Positions 18,130 through 31,400 of a stretch of 64,000 nt of DNA are shown here, piece after piece. The stretch is from Mesocentrotus franciscanus (Eukaryota > Echinodermata > Echinoidea > Camarodonta > Strongylocentrotidae), in NCBI GenBank assembly GCA_037976565.1, contig CP137674.1:5579284-5643283 (forward strand), in the 5' to 3' direction. The translations under genes and the position numbers were made by a program. The notes beneath the pieces were generated by a model. It saw only the letters and a list, made by a program, of their open reading frames with translations. It searched no databases and had not been told where the DNA came from. The stretch's first letter is position 1. Every line of letters begins with the position of its first letter.

Positions 18130-19102
18130 CTAGAAAATCTTTTCTTACAGTGCGAACATTCATATGGCTTTTCTCCTGTGTGTGTTAGGAAATGATTTTT
18201 AAGAACACTTTTCTGAGAAAACCCTTTCTTGCAGTGCGAACATTCATATGGCTTTTCTCCTGTGTGTGTTCGGAGGTGTTGCGAGATGGCTTTTGTGAGA
18301 AAACCCTTTCTTGCAGTGTGAACATTCATATGGCTTTTCTCCTGTGTGTGTACTGAGATGATTTTTAAGAACACTTTTCCTAGAAAATCTTTTCTTACAG
18401 TGTGAACATTCATATGGCTTTTCTCCTGTGTGTGTTATGAGATGATTTTTAAGAACACTTTTCAGAAACCCCTTCTTGCAGTGTGAACATTCATATGGCT
18501 TTTCTCCTGTGTGTGTTAGGAGATGATTTTTAAGAACACTTTTCCTAGAAAATCTTTTCTTACAGTGCGAACATTTATATGGCTTTTCTCCTGTGTGTGT
18601 ACTGAGATGATTTTTAAGAACACCTTTCCTAGAAAATCTTTTCTTACAGTGCGAACATTCATATGGCTTTTCTCCTGTGTGTGTACTGAGATGATTTTTA
18701 AGAACACTTTTCCTAGAAAATCTTTTCTTACAGTGCGAACATTCATATGGCTTTTCTCCTGTGTGTGTAGTGAGATGATTTTAAGAACACTTTTCAGAGA
18801 AACACCTGCTTGCAGTGCGAACATTCATATGGCTTTTCTCCTGTGTGTGTTATGAGATGATTTTTAAGAACACTTTTCAGAAAACCCCTTCTTGCAGTGT
18901 GAACATTCATATGGCTTTTCTCCTGTGTGTGTTAGGAGATGATTTTTAAGACCACTTTTCCTAGAAAATCTTTTCTTACAGTGCGAACATTTATATGGCT
19001 TTTCTCCTGTGTGTGTACTGAGATGATTTTTAAGAACACCTTTCCTAGAAAATCTTTTCTTACAGTGCGAACATTCATATGGCTTTTCTCCTGTGTGTGT
19101 TA

Positions 19103-19491
<389 letters not shown>

Positions 19492-19949
19492 TCATATGGC
19501 TTTTCTCCTGTGTGTGTTAGGAGATGATTTTAAGACCACTTTTCCTAGAAAATCTTTTCTTACAGTGCGAACATTTATATGGTTTTTCTCCTGTGTGTGT
19601 ACTGAGATGATTTTTAAGAACACCTTTCCTAGAAAATCTTTTCTTACAGTGCGAACATTCATATGGCTTTTCTCCTGTGTGTGTTAGGAAATGATTTTTA
19701 AGACCTATGTTCCTAGAAAATCTTTTCTTACAGTGCGAACATTCATATGGCTTTTCTCCTGTGTGTGTTAGGAGATGATTTTTAAGACCACTTTTCCTAG
19801 AAAATCTTTTCTTACAGTGCGAACATTCATATGGCTTTTCTCCTGTGTGTGTACTGAGATGATTTTTAAGAACACCTTTCCTAGAAAATCTTTTCTTACA
19901 GTGCGAACATTCATATGGCTTTTCTCCTGTGTGTGTAGTGAGATGATTT

Positions 19950-20449
<500 letters not shown>

Positions 20450-20581
20450 TTAAGAACACCTTTCCTAGAAAATCTTTTCTTACAGTGCGAACATTCATAT
20501 GGCTTTTCTCCTGTGTGTGTTAGGAGATGATTTTTAAGAACACTTTTCATAGAAAACCCTTTCTTGCAGTGCGAACATTCA

Positions 20582-20827
<246 letters not shown>

Positions 20828-22502
20828 TCATATGGCTTTTCTCCTGTGTGTGTTAGGAGATGATTTTAAGACCACTTTTCCTAGAAAATCTTTTTTTACA
20901 GTGCGAACTTTATATGGTTTTTCTCCTGTGTGTGTACTGAGATGATTTTTAAGAACACCTTTCCTAGAAAATCTTTTCTTACAGTGCGAACATTCATATG
21001 GCTTTTCTTCTGTGTGTGTTAGGAAATGACGCTTAAGACCTATGTTACTAGAAAATCTGTTCTTACAGTGCGAACATTCATATGGCTTTTCTCCAGTGTG
21101 TGTTAGGAGATGATTTTTAAGACCACTTTTCCTATAAAATCTTTTCTTAAAGTGCGAACATTTATATGGCTTTTCTCCTGTGTGTGTACTGAGATGATTT
21201 TTAAGAACACCTTTCCTAGAAAATCTTTTCTTACAGTGCGAACATTCATATGGCTTTTCTCCTGTGTGTGTAGTGAGATGATTTTTAAGAACACTTTTCT
21301 GAGAAAACCCTTTCTTGCAGTGCGAACATTCATATGGCTTTTCTCCTGTGTGTGTTTGGAGGTGTTGGGCGAGATGGCTTTTGTGAGAAAACCCTTTCTT
21401 GCAGTGTGAACATTCATATGGCTTTTCTCCTGTGTGTGTACTGAGATGATTTTTAAGAACATTTTCCTAGAAAATCTTTTCTTACAGTGCGAACATTCAT
21501 ATGGCTTTTCTCCTGTGTGTGTACTGAGATGATTTTTAAGAACACTTTTCCTAGAAAATCTTTTCTTACAGTGCGAACATTCATATGGCTTTTCTCCTGT
21601 GTGTGTACTGAGATAAATGTTAAGAACACTTTTCAGAGGACACCCCTTCTTGCAGTGCGAACATTCATATGGCTTTTCTCCTGTGTGTGTTATGAGATGA
21701 TTTTTAAGACCACTTTTCCTAGAAAATCTTTTCTTACAGTGCGAACATTTATATGGTTTTTCTCCTGTGTGTGTACTGAGATGATTTTTAAGAACACCTT
21801 TCCTAGAAAATCTTTTCTTACAGTGCGAACATTCATATGGCTTTTCTCCTGTGTGTGTTAGGAGATGATTTTTAAGAACACTTTTCAGAGAAAACCCTTT
21901 CTTGCAGTGCGAACATTCATATGGCTTTTCTCCTGTGTGTGTTCGGAGATGATTTTAAAGAACACTTTTCTAGAAAACCCTTTCTTGCAGTGCGAACATT
22001 CATATGGCTTTTCTCCTGTGTGTGTACTGAGATGATTTTTAAGAACACTTTTCCTAGAAAATCTTTTCTTACAGTGCGAACATTCATATGGCTTTTCTCC
22101 TGTGTGTGTACTGAGATGATTTTTAAGAACACTTTTCCTAGAAAATCTTTTCTTACAGTGCGAACATTCATATGGCTTTTCTCCTGTGTGTGTACTGAGA
22201 TGATTGTTAAGAACACTTTTCAGAGAAACCCCTTCTTACAGTGCGAACATTCATATGGCTTTTCTCCTGTGTGTGTTATGAGATGATTTTTAAGACCACT
22301 TTTCCTAGAAAATCTTTTCTTACAGTGCGAACATTCATATGGCTTTTCTCCTGTGTGTGTACTGAGATGATTTTTAAGAACACCTTTCCTAGAAAATCTT
22401 TTCTTACAGTGCGAACATTCATATGGCTTTTCTCCTGTGTGTGTTAGGAGATGATTTTTAAGAACACTTTTCTGAGAAAACCCTTTCTTGCAGTGCGAAC
22501 AT

Positions 22503-23723
22503 TCATATGGCTTTTCTCCTGTGTGTGTTCGGAGATGTTTTTAAGATGGCTTTTGTAGAAAACCCTTTCTTGCAGTGTGAACATTCATATGGCTTTTCTC
22601 CTGTGTGTGTACTGAGATGATTTTTAAGAACACTTTTCCTAGAAAATCTTTTCTTACAGTGTGAACATTCATATGGCTTTTCTCCTGTGTGTGTTATGAG
22701 ATGATTTTTAAGAACACTTTTCAGAGAAAACCCCTTCTTGCAGTGTGAACATTCATATGGCTTTTCTCCTGTGTGTGTTAGGAGATGATTTTTAAGACCA
22801 CTTTTCCTAGAAAATCTTTTCTTACAGTGCGAACATTCATATGGTTTTTCTCCTGTGTGTGTACTGAGATGATTTTTAAGAACACCTTTCCTAGAAAATC
22901 TTTTCTTACAGTGCGAACATTCATATGGCTTTTCTCCTGTGTGTGTTAGGAGATGATTTTTAAGACCTTTTACTAGAAAATCTGTTCTTACAGTGCGAAC
23001 ATTCATATGGCTTTTCTCCTGTGTAGTGAGATAAATGTTAAGAACACTTTTCAGAGGAAACCCCTGCTTGCAGTGCGAACATTCATATGGCTTTTCTCCT
23101 GTGTGTGTTATGAGATGATTTTTAAGACCACTTTTCCTAGAAAATCTTTTCTTACAGTGCGAACATTTATATGGTTTTTCTCCTGTGTGTGTACTGAGAT
23201 GATTTTTAAGAACACCTTTCCTAGAAAATCTTTTCTTACAGTGCGAACATTCATATGGCTTTTCTCCTGTGTGTGTTAGGAAATGATTTTTAAGACCACT
23301 TTTCCTAGAAAATCTTTTTTTACAGTGCGAACATTCATATGGCTTTTCTCCTGTGTGTGTAGTGAGATGATTTTTAAGAACACTTTTCTGAGAAAACCCT
23401 TTCTTGCAGTGCGAACATTCATATGGCTTTTCTTCTGTGTGTGTTCGGAGGTGTTGGGCGAGATGGCTTTTGTGAGAAAACCCTTTCTTGCAGTGTGAAC
23501 ATTCATATGGCTTTTTTCCTGTATGTGTAAGTATATGAAAATTGAGTGCACTTTTTTTAAAAAATTCATTCATACAATAGCAACATTCATATGGCTTTTC
23601 TCCTGAGTGTGTTAGGAGATGACGCTTTAGACCTCTTTTACTAGAAACTCTTTTCTTACAGTTCGAACATGCATATGGCTTTTCTCCTGTGTGTGTAGTG
23701 AGATGATTGTTAACACTTTTCAT
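22503..23723 (-). CDS. Longest uninterrupted zinc-finger frame inside the array (406 codons)
   Basis: This block holds about eleven complete C2H2 fingers with TGEKP-type linkers, one leading partial finger and a broken last one. The first two full fingers ([21 protein letters not shown] and [17 protein letters not shown]) are clearly diverged from the array consensus. The rest are array-type (HKSHLAQ, QKSV, RKSG, RKGV, LKSV, RKSV). In the middle, around 22970-23030, a 4-nt loss (GTGT missing from the linker) and a nearby 2-nt loss together remove six bases. The frame recovers, but the fused finger has no usable zinc ligands between LTTQEKSH and KGLKNH. It is part of the same terminal exon rather than a separate gene. 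Whether it joins the upstream block depends on frameshifts between 23724 and 24450. Confidence 0.6.
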   Translation of the reverse strand: MKSVNNHLTTHTGEKPYACSNCKKRVSSKRGLKRHLLTHSGEKPYECCYCMNEFFKKSALNFHILTHTGKKPYECSHCKKGFSHKSHLAQHLRTHTEEKPYECSHCKKGFSQKSVLKNHLTTHTGEKPYECSHCKKRFSRKSGLKNHFLTHTGEKPYECSHCKKRFSRKGVLKNHLSTHTGEKPYKCSHCKKRFSRKSGLKNHLITHTGEKPYECSHCKQGFPLKSVLNIYLTTQEKSHMNVRTVRTDFLVKGLKNHLLTHTGEKPYECSHCKKRFSRKGVLKNHLSTHTGEKPYECSHCKKRFSRKSGLKNHLLTHTGEKPYECSHCKKGFSLKSVLKNHLITHTGEKPYECSHCKKRFSRKSVLKNHLSTHTGEKPYECSHCKKGFSTKAILKTSPNTHRRKAI

Positions 23724-24449
23724 AGAAAACCCCTACTTGGAGTGTGACAATTCATATGGCTTTTCTCCTGTGTGTGTTAGGAAATGATTTTTAAGACCAC
23801 TTTTCCTAGAAAATCTTCTCTTACAGTCCAAACATTCATATGGTTTTTTCTCCTGTGTGTGTACTGAGATGATTTTTAAGAACACTTTTCCTAGAAAATC
23901 TTTTCTTACAGTGCGAACATTCATATGGCTTTTCTCCTGTGTGTGTACTGAGATGATTTTTAAGAACATTTTTCCTAGAAAATCTTTTCTTACAGTGTGA
24001 ACATTCATATGGCTTTTCTCCTGTGTGTGTTATGAGATGATTTTTAAGAACACTTTTCAGAGAAAACCCCTTCTTGCAGTGTGAACACTCATATGGCTTT
24101 TCTCCTGTGTGTGTTAGGAGATGATTTTTAAGACCACTTTTCCTAGAAAATCTTTTCTTACAGTGCGAACATTTATATGGTTTTTCTCCTGTGTGTGTAC
24201 TGAGATGATTTTTAAGAACACCTTTCCTAGAAAATCTTTTCTTACAGTGCGAACATTCATATGGCTTTTCTCCTGTGTGTGTTAGGAAATGACGCTTAAG
24301 ACCTATGTTACTAGAAAATCTGTTCTTACAGTGCGAACATTCATATGGCTTTTCTCCTGTGTGTGTAGTGAGATGATTGTTAAGAACACTTTTCAGAGGA
24401 AACCCCTGCTTGCAGTGCGAACATTCATATGGCTTTTCTCCTGTGTGTG

Positions 24450-25399
24450 TTAGGAAATGATTTTTAAGACCACTTTTCCTAGAAAATCTTTTTTACAGTG
24501 CGAACATTCATATGGCTTTTCTCCTGTGTGTGTAGTGAGATGATTTTTAAGAACACTTTTCTGAGAAAACCCTTTCTTGCAGTGCGAACATTCATATGGC
24601 TTTTCTCCTGTGTGTGTTCGGAGGTGTTGGGCGAGTTGGCTTTTGTGAGAAAACCCTTTCTTACAATAGCAACATTTATGTAGCTTTTCTCCCGTATGTG
24701 CTAGGATATGAGAATTGAGAACACTTTTCTCAGAAAATCCTTTCTTACAATTGGAACATTCATATGGCCTTTCTCCTGTGTGCGTTCGGAGGTGTCGGGT
24801 GAGATGGTTTTTCTGAGAAAACCCTTTCTTGCAGTGTGAACATTCATGTGGCTTTTCTCCTGTGTGTGTTAGGAGATGACGCCTAAGACCACTGTTCTTA
24901 GAAAATCTTTTCTTACAGTGCGAACATTCATATGGCTTTTCTCCTTTGTTTGTAGTGAGATAATTGTTTAGGGCACTTTTCTGAGGAGACCCTTTCAAAC
25001 GTTGTGAACTGTGTGTTTGTAGGTGCTGGATAAGATTGCTTTTCTGATGAAATCTTGTCTCACATTGGGAGCATGTATATGGCTTTTCTCCCGTATGTGC
25101 TAGGATATGAGAATTGAGTACACTTTCCAAAGAAAACCCTTTCTTGCAGTAAGAACATTCATAAATCTTTCCTCCTGTTGGTGATCTCAAGTGGAGAAGG
25201 GGATGACTGTCCTGATAAGATCTCTTACTGCAACATGGACATTGATGCGTCTTTTCTCCAGAATGTATCCTCAGATGAATAGCGAGTTGATCTTTTGTGG
25301 AAAACACCTTGCCGCAATGTGAGCAAAGATGAGATTTAGCTCCATTGTTGATTGACATTCCACCATTTACCGTGTCTTTTCCGTTGTCAACAATTTCAC
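24450..25399 (-). CDS. C2H2 zinc-finger protein, start of terminal exon (older fingers)
   Basis: This is the 5' part of the terminal coding exon. Position 25399 is chosen because the minus strand shows a pyrimidine-rich acceptor (TTTTTCGCCACCAG) and the frame enters in phase 1, matching the donors upstream. The protein starts EIVDNGKDTVNGGMSINN, then fingers. Finger 1 (CSHCGKVFSTKDQLAIHLRIH) is intact. Finger 2 has lost its last His (HLRSP). Fingers 3 and 4 are intact. Finger 5 has lost its Cys pair and first His. Fingers 6-10 are intact and grade into the array consensus. The frame breaks in the eleventh finger (CKKDFLGK), where a 1-nt loss in an A run reaches a stop at 24450. Likely a nuclear nucleic-acid-binding protein; its target is unknown. 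The open frame extends upstream into the intron to 25439, which looks coincidental. Confidence 0.85.
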
Positions 25400-26389
25400 C
25401 TGGTGGCGAAAAAGAAAAATTCATGTCGACAATCGACAATACGATCTAAGAATTATGGACATTTGCGTCCTGTCCCTTCGAGAAAATTCATGTCATTGAC
25501 ACCTTAGATACGGTGTATTAATGATGAATATGCCAAAATATACTTAATTTTGTATTCACCAATTCACATTTTGAAATATAGAATATTCTTTACAGTTTGA
25601 GCCAAAAGTAAAGAAAGGTTTATACAATCAAATATAAAGAGTTTTTTTTAAACACAAAGCAGAGTGTAATTCAAGCAGTGAGGCTTGGCCAAGCTAACCC
25701 AAATAAAACTCAGCAAAATAATTAAGTGGACTCTTGTTGTACATGTGGTTTAGATTTTCAAATAACTATATGTATTTTAATAATGTTAGCTTATCTTTCC
25801 TTTATCAAAATAAACACTAATTAATCCTCTTTAAGATGAAATGCAATTGAAATCATTCCATTTACGCCTGAGCCAGCGTATCCATTTAACAATAAATGAG
25901 TCTCTGAAAGAAAAGAAAAATGCAAAAATGGGGCGTCAGGCCATTCAAAATGGTGTTGAGCATTTGACGTATCTTATAGAGTACGGAAGTGCTAACGTCA
26001 TATTCGCTCGTTGTTCAGGTTACTGGTTCCAAACAACAGAGCCATTGTATGAGGTTCATTGCGACATCATTCAAGCAGCGGACTGGAGCAGGGCAAATTC
26101 AATGTTTGGCGCTGGTGTGATTACCACGCCATTGTTTAGCACAAATTTTTTTGGAACCAGCAAACTTGACAACTTGGCTATTATATGACGTCACACTTCA
26201 GTACTCTATGGTTTGTCCACAATCTTCAGAGGAAAGGAGAGGCATCTTGACCGTGCTTGTCAAAATGCAGTCCTTAAAGTGCCGGTTCAAAGAAAATCAC
26301 AAATATGGCAAATAACGTATCACTAGAAACTGGTAAGCTAACAGATGGCCATCGTACAAGTTTTAGGTCAACTACATATCGGGTGATTT

Positions 26390-27120
26390 ATAAAAATACA
26401 AATAAAACTACCTCCATAGCATCTGGGATATGCGAGAGATTCGCCAGAAAAATTACGATGTTTTAATGGCGTCACAATATGAACCAGTTCTGCCCAAGCA
26501 GACGACATCCCATAAAGCATGATCATAATTGCAATGCTATTATTTCTCAAATTATAATGAGTTTAGTGTATATAAATGTCATGGAATTTTACAACATTCA
26601 AAAAGGGATATGAAACCGATTCTGATAACTAAATTCTTTTGTTTGTAAATACACAGGATAGGAGTTAATGAACAAGCAAAGAAACCACTTTTTCAAATTA
26701 AAAAAACCCCGGAATGATAGTATGAACGGCAATTGTTCCCTCTTGAAACCCCGAACATACCGCGGTGTATGCAGCTGAAAATACAATGGCGTCTTATTTT
26801 GTTTACAAGCGACAGATTCCTTTATTTTTTTATCGCTGCATTTTTCATCAAAATAAAACCATGCCCGGGGTCTAGAGTGAGGCAATAGATTAAACATTTA
26901 GCCTGACGGTAGTGAAGTAATAGAGATAACTTAAGAGAAGATTACAAAACAGGCACTGAAAATGTGTGAGATGTCATGGGACATCGTCTGCTTGTGCAAA
27001 TCATGTTCAACATGTGACGTCACACATCTCAGTAGTGATCGGAGAACTTTTCAGGTGCTATGTCGGGGCTGTATTTAAGCATTTTGTAATTGATAATAAT
27101 CATTACTTCGAATGTTTCCA
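26390..27120. mobile_element. Degenerate inverted-repeat element
   Basis: The reverse complement of about 26400-26530 resembles 26970-27090. Both contain a GTCTGCTTG core within a shared GGGA..TCGTCTGCTTG stretch, then a GACG-containing stretch, a TTTTC motif and a GATGCTATG/GTGCTATG motif. The arms are diverged and about 120-150 bp long, around a spacer of about 400 bp. Short frames in each arm give similar peptides (SSAWAE versus SSACAN), which points to a shared repeat origin rather than to genes. Ends are approximate. Confidence 0.45.
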
Positions 27121-27409
27121 AGCATTGAATTTTGATACCCTTGTCCAATCAAAGTTTCACCTTTGCAATAATGACAATAAAATTAGTTTTTAAAATCAAT
27201 GAACCTTCTCTTTAACTACATTTGTCATCCAGAGCTCAGCCATTCTCTGCTTTCATTGTTGAACAAGAATGTCTTACAGAAGCACATGTTCATTAACATT
27301 TGAATGGCTATTTGCTCTATTTTTGCATTTTGTTTTAAATTCAGATTTTCTAACGGTTGAATGTGCCCATCTAAGCGTGCAAATTCAAAACCAGATCTTA
27401 CTTGATGTC

Positions 27410-28520
27410 GATAGAATATTGAATTGAATTGAATTAAATTGAATTGAACTTTATTTGATTCCAATCGCAGTAAAAATGACATTATACATTGTTGTAATAC
27501 ATAGGAAAAGAGAAATACATTGAAATATAGATATATATATATACAATGAATAAAAGAAAAGAAGAAGACATGATTAAATCTACTAAAAATATAGGATGGA
27601 AAAAGGTGCATCCGTAAAAGCCACAAGGGCTTGATGAATGGGCGCACCCTGAGCGCGCCATAATATAATTAACAATAAAAAGCTCAGTCAGCTGGAGAAG
27701 AGTAAAGGGATAAACAACGCTTACAATATATCATTTAAGAAGAACTATACAATGACGATAAGTGCTGCTTAAAGCCCAAGTCCACTCCGATTTTCAAAAA
27801 TTATAACATGTTGTAAATAAATCAAAGGTTAAAACTGCCAAATATCACGGGCGTACTTCAATCAGGTGATTTTTAAGAGCGGTTATTTCGAGCAAAACAT
27901 TTATATTGCTGTACGGATGTGACGTATGCTCCTCACAACGAAAGTGCCAGCGGTATACATTCTGACAATAGGCTATTTTCGTAATGTAACCAAATTTAAT
28001 GCATACGTCTTTGTGAAGTGCCTCTATACAAACTATTTCATTCACCTGATAAGAATAATAGTGTTTCATTATTCTTATCAGGTGAATGAAATAGTTTGTA
28101 TCGAGGCACTTCACAAAGATGTATGCATTAAATTTGGTTACATTACGAATCTGTGTTGTGAGGACCCTACGTCACAACCGACTCGCTCATTAACTTGTTT
28201 TTGCTCATTAAAAAAAATTATTAAAAATAAATCTGAGCACCATTTTCCAAAACCAAGTTATATTTGGGCTTTTTAGATTTTTGTCTATCTAATCAGCTCA
28301 ACTTTTCAGTGGAGTGGACTTGTACTTTAAGTTTACGATTAAATGGTTTGGTGAACTGAATAGATTGTAAAGAATGTGGTAATGTGTTCCAAACTTTAGG
28401 GCCATTATGGCGTAGAGAAATCGCAACAGTGCTGGAAGATACTTTCCACTGGTGAAACTTAGAGGCATTCCTTGTATTGTAATTGTGTATTGTAGAATTC
28501 GTACAGAACATTTCATTCAA
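27410..28520 (-). pseudogene. LINE 3' end (reverse-transcriptase C-terminus and 3' UTR), interrupted
   Basis: On the minus strand, 28520 down to about 28330 encodes STIHNYNTRNASKFH, GPKVWNTLPHSLQ and FNRKLKVQ. This is the conserved C-terminal tail seen at the end of CR1/Jockey-type LINE ORF2 and closely parallels the tail of the plus-strand LINE at 45.8-47.4 kb. The 3' UTR continues to a (TTGAA)n-like tail at about 27420-27450. A MITE occupies about 27768-28336. Only the last part of the ORF survives, so this is a dead 5'-truncated copy. The 140-codon frame at 27225-27647 is within the 3' part and is not a gene. Confidence 0.65.
27768..28336. mobile_element. MITE/foldback element with long internal hairpin
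   Basis: The outer ends are inverted: CTTAAAGCCCAAGTCCACTCC at the left and the complement of CTTAAAGTACAAGTCCACTCC at the right. Inside, about 27936-28063 and 28066-28165 form a near-continuous hairpin whose stem includes CACCTGATAAGAATAAT and its complement with only a few bases of loop. No coding capacity was seen. It sits inside a LINE 3' end, so it inserted after that copy. Confidence 0.7.
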
Positions 28521-28851
28521 ATATTGATTTTTCTACAATTTAAAATAAATTCCAAATATATTTTATTGATAGTTTGATATGAAACTTTTGAACAATAAAT
28601 TGTCCACTTTCTTTTTTTTTGCTGAGTGTTCGTGTACATGTAGGAGCACACATTAGATGGGTCCAACTGTTATGGAGATGGACCAATTCAAGCTACATCA
28701 AAACTTGACCTAGGCCTGAACTAAATAGACGCTGAACTGAAATTCTGATTGAGTATGTAGAACGGCTTATTCCGAATGGTCGGGTAGCGTCGTGGTGCGT
28801 CGCGTTAACTTGAACGCGACCCTTCGTCCAAAGCCCCCCCCCCCGGGTTTG

Positions 28852-28901
28852 CCGAAAGGGTGCGTTGAGAACGGAGTACCGCCTTAACGCACCCTTTCGG
28901 G
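28852..28901. repeat. Short hairpin beside C- and G-runs at the duplication edge
   Basis: CCGAAAGGGTGCGTT is followed 19 bases later by its complement AACGCACCCTTTCGG. A run of C lies just before it and a run of G just after it. This structure abuts position 28918, where the 5.5-kb duplicated segment begins. Confidence 0.8.
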
Positions 28902-30667
28902 ATAAGCGGGGTGGGGGGGGGGCTTTTCTCGAAGGTAAAGTGATCGCAAAGTGAGGACCACAGGTACTTGACAGAGATAGTTACGTCACCGGAAGTTGCT
29001 CCTGATTGGTCAGGAATTTCATGAAGCTCCAAAATAGTTCCCTTTCGTAGAGATTATACGTGGGAGGGAACTATTTGGATCAACATGGTTTAACCTATGA
29101 CCCATCTCGTGTACGCTTAGATGCGCGTGTCACAACTATCTCTCTCAATATGATATGATGAGGACATAGGAATGAAAGATCAAGTGGTAAAGCTGATGGA
29201 TTTTCATGGCTCTCACTTTTAAAGACTTTTCACGAAGGTTGCCTTGTGGGCTAACTATAAACGATTGCGTAGGTTACCAATTTTAACTTTCCGTGATCAG
29301 TCACATTGAACCGCACACAAATTAACATGAAGCAAATAACAATGGTGCAACTGATCTATTTACCACTTGGGCAACAAAGGCAAGACTTCTAGGTTGCCAG
29401 GATTTTGTCATGTGGTCAGTGGCACCTGGGCAAATGCTAATTTTGAGCATTCATTTCCTTTTTTTTTAAACTCATGCATCTGGCTAATATCTACAATGTT
29501 ATTTCCTCCAACATGGATCTAGCTAGATAGAGCAGGCATGCACTCGCATCCAAATTACTACTGCAACATGCTTGTTACATGGTTAAGTAGATGCAAAATA
29601 GACAAAAGACAAATGGTGATTGGCACGATGCATTTGTTTCCTTCGTTATTTTTGTATTAAAGAGTAGGCTGAAGGACATGCTACAAGCTTTGCTAAGATG
29701 CCTGAAGTCCTTGACAATGAATGAGTTAAAATATGCATAAACTCAATTATATCAAAGGAAGCAGATTACGGTGATAGGTCCTGGTCAGACCTCATTGATA
29801 ATGATAGTGATAAACTACTGCGATAAATTGCTCCCAAATCGTTCTTCTGTAATGAAAGTGGAAAATGTATTAGAAATTGTTGCACATGTAAGTCAGATAT
29901 TGACAAAGTTTTGGTATGGGTCATGAATTTGGTTCAAATGAACATATTGGAAGCATATGCGGTCCTCAAATATTCAATGATCGTTGTCGCGGTTGAAATC
30001 GAGTCCAAAGTGGTAAAATTGTAAATAATAAACTCGTTATGTTGTATAGCTCCCTCTCAAGGTCAAGATATTAATTTAGCTTTAAAACAACGTTTCTTGA
30101 CTAAAATCGACCGATTGGCTATTCCCGTTTAAAAATTATATATCACAACTGCATATTCTGAGATTTTCATGGTCGCAGCTACCATGATGGCCGAATATTT
30201 GAAATTTATCAAAATTTACCGGGAGCACCGGTAAATTTTTATATTCCATTTTTTCTCGAAAGCAGAAGTTTTTTTTAGGGGCTAAATTTTCTAGTGCTTA
30301 TTATACATCCTCAAGGGCATCCAAATATATCAAAATTTTAAAGAATCGCTATCCGGCCATTTTCAAAATTTGCCAAAACTTTGTATTACCTTTAATGAGC
30401 CTGCATCGACTATTTTATCTTCCCATTGGGATCGCTCGGAAACGATAACATCTGTAACCCAATAATTGCACTCCTTCGAAGTGACGCAGTGACAGCAGTG
30501 TTTGATTGACACAACCAACAACTTTTTTGTTAAAATTGCTGAAGTCTGAGTGACCGTCTGACCGCTTTAAAAAAAAGAAAAATCTTGCAATATGCACAAA
30601 CTTTATCGTTATCGGTGTGGTCTGACCAGGCCTTAATAAACCTCATTGCACTGTAGATAAAACCTAC

Positions 30668-30757
30668 CTTCTGATGTAGGTTGTTTATATTCTTCGTCTC
30701 CATCAGTACTTGGCACATGATTATGGGTTGTACTACCCATTTCTTGATTGATTTTAC
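30668..30757 (-). CDS. Zinc-finger gene, 90-nt linker exon, copy A
   Basis: On the minus strand the acceptor tttatttcag precedes GTAAAATCAATC and the donor is GAAG|gtaggt. The exon is 90 nt, phase 1 in and phase 1 out, encoding GKINQEMGSTTHNHVPSTD and GDEEYKQPTSE. It is polar and acidic with no domain that I recognise, typical of low-complexity linkers ahead of finger arrays. It would splice directly to the finger exon at 25399, giving TSE-G-EIVDNG in frame. Length divisible by three means skipping or doubling keeps the frame. Predicted from splice signals and phase only. Confidence 0.7.
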
Positions 30758-31400
30758 CTGAAATAAATCATTATTGTCGGATTATTTAAAACAAGTCTTT
30801 CTTCAATGTCAGTGCAGTCCTTCAGGTTTGATCTGCCTTGGTTTGAAGTACGTGCACAGGGATAAGATCACAGCAAACAAAACACATTCATTGGTCCATT
30901 GTCTACACTTACAAATACGGCAGTCACACCCTCAATGGAAACGAATTAGTAAGTTTAAAATTGCTGTCGAGTCGATTGATTAGGTTTCTTAAGTATTCTT
31001 CATTCTGATGATCTGCAATGCACAATCACTTTGTGATAGGTGATAATGTAGATACTGTATAACACTTAAATGCCAAGGGACTAGAGGTTGCTAGAATATC
31101 TTTGTTGGAAAAGCAGGACAAGTGAATATGAATGATTTACATTGACTGTGTCTTGATACATACCATCAGGTAAATTATCATAATTTTTAGCATCACTTGA
31201 CAGCTACTACCAAGTTTTTGGCACAGTTAAGCTACAGATTGAAAGCTTCAGATTGCTTCAAGATAGGGGCCTTGCAAGGTCATATCCTTATTCAGAAAGT
31301 TTGTATTTACATTACCATTCGTTTATTGAGACCACTTTTCATGTCTCCCTTGAGCTGTCTTTTTATACAGGTTTCACTGGAATATCAATTCAAGTAATAC

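Larger units (their letters stand above)
25400..30667 (-). other. Predicted last intron of the zinc-finger gene
   Basis: The interval lies between the donor of the 90-nt exon (GAAG|gtaggt, minus strand) and the acceptor of the finger exon (ccaccag|GTG). Phases match (1/1). It is filled with mobile-element remains: an inverted-repeat element near 26.4-27.1 kb, a LINE 3' end split by a MITE at 27.4-28.5 kb, and the left part of the 5.5-kb duplication from 28918. Open frames around 25841-26188 and 26598-26897 have no recognisable features and overlap repeat-like sequence. No further exon could be supported. Confidence 0.6.

Noticed and set aside
25841..26188. Plus-strand 115-codon frame
   Set aside because: No recognisable motif, and part overlaps an inverted TGGTTCCAAA repeat (26025-26160); probably repeat-derived.
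31165..31200. A possible extra micro-exon between the 765-nt and 90-nt exons (GATG|gtatgt donor, minus strand)
   Set aside because: The donor is good, but no acceptor gives phase 1 without an in-frame stop (TAG or TGA) just upstream.
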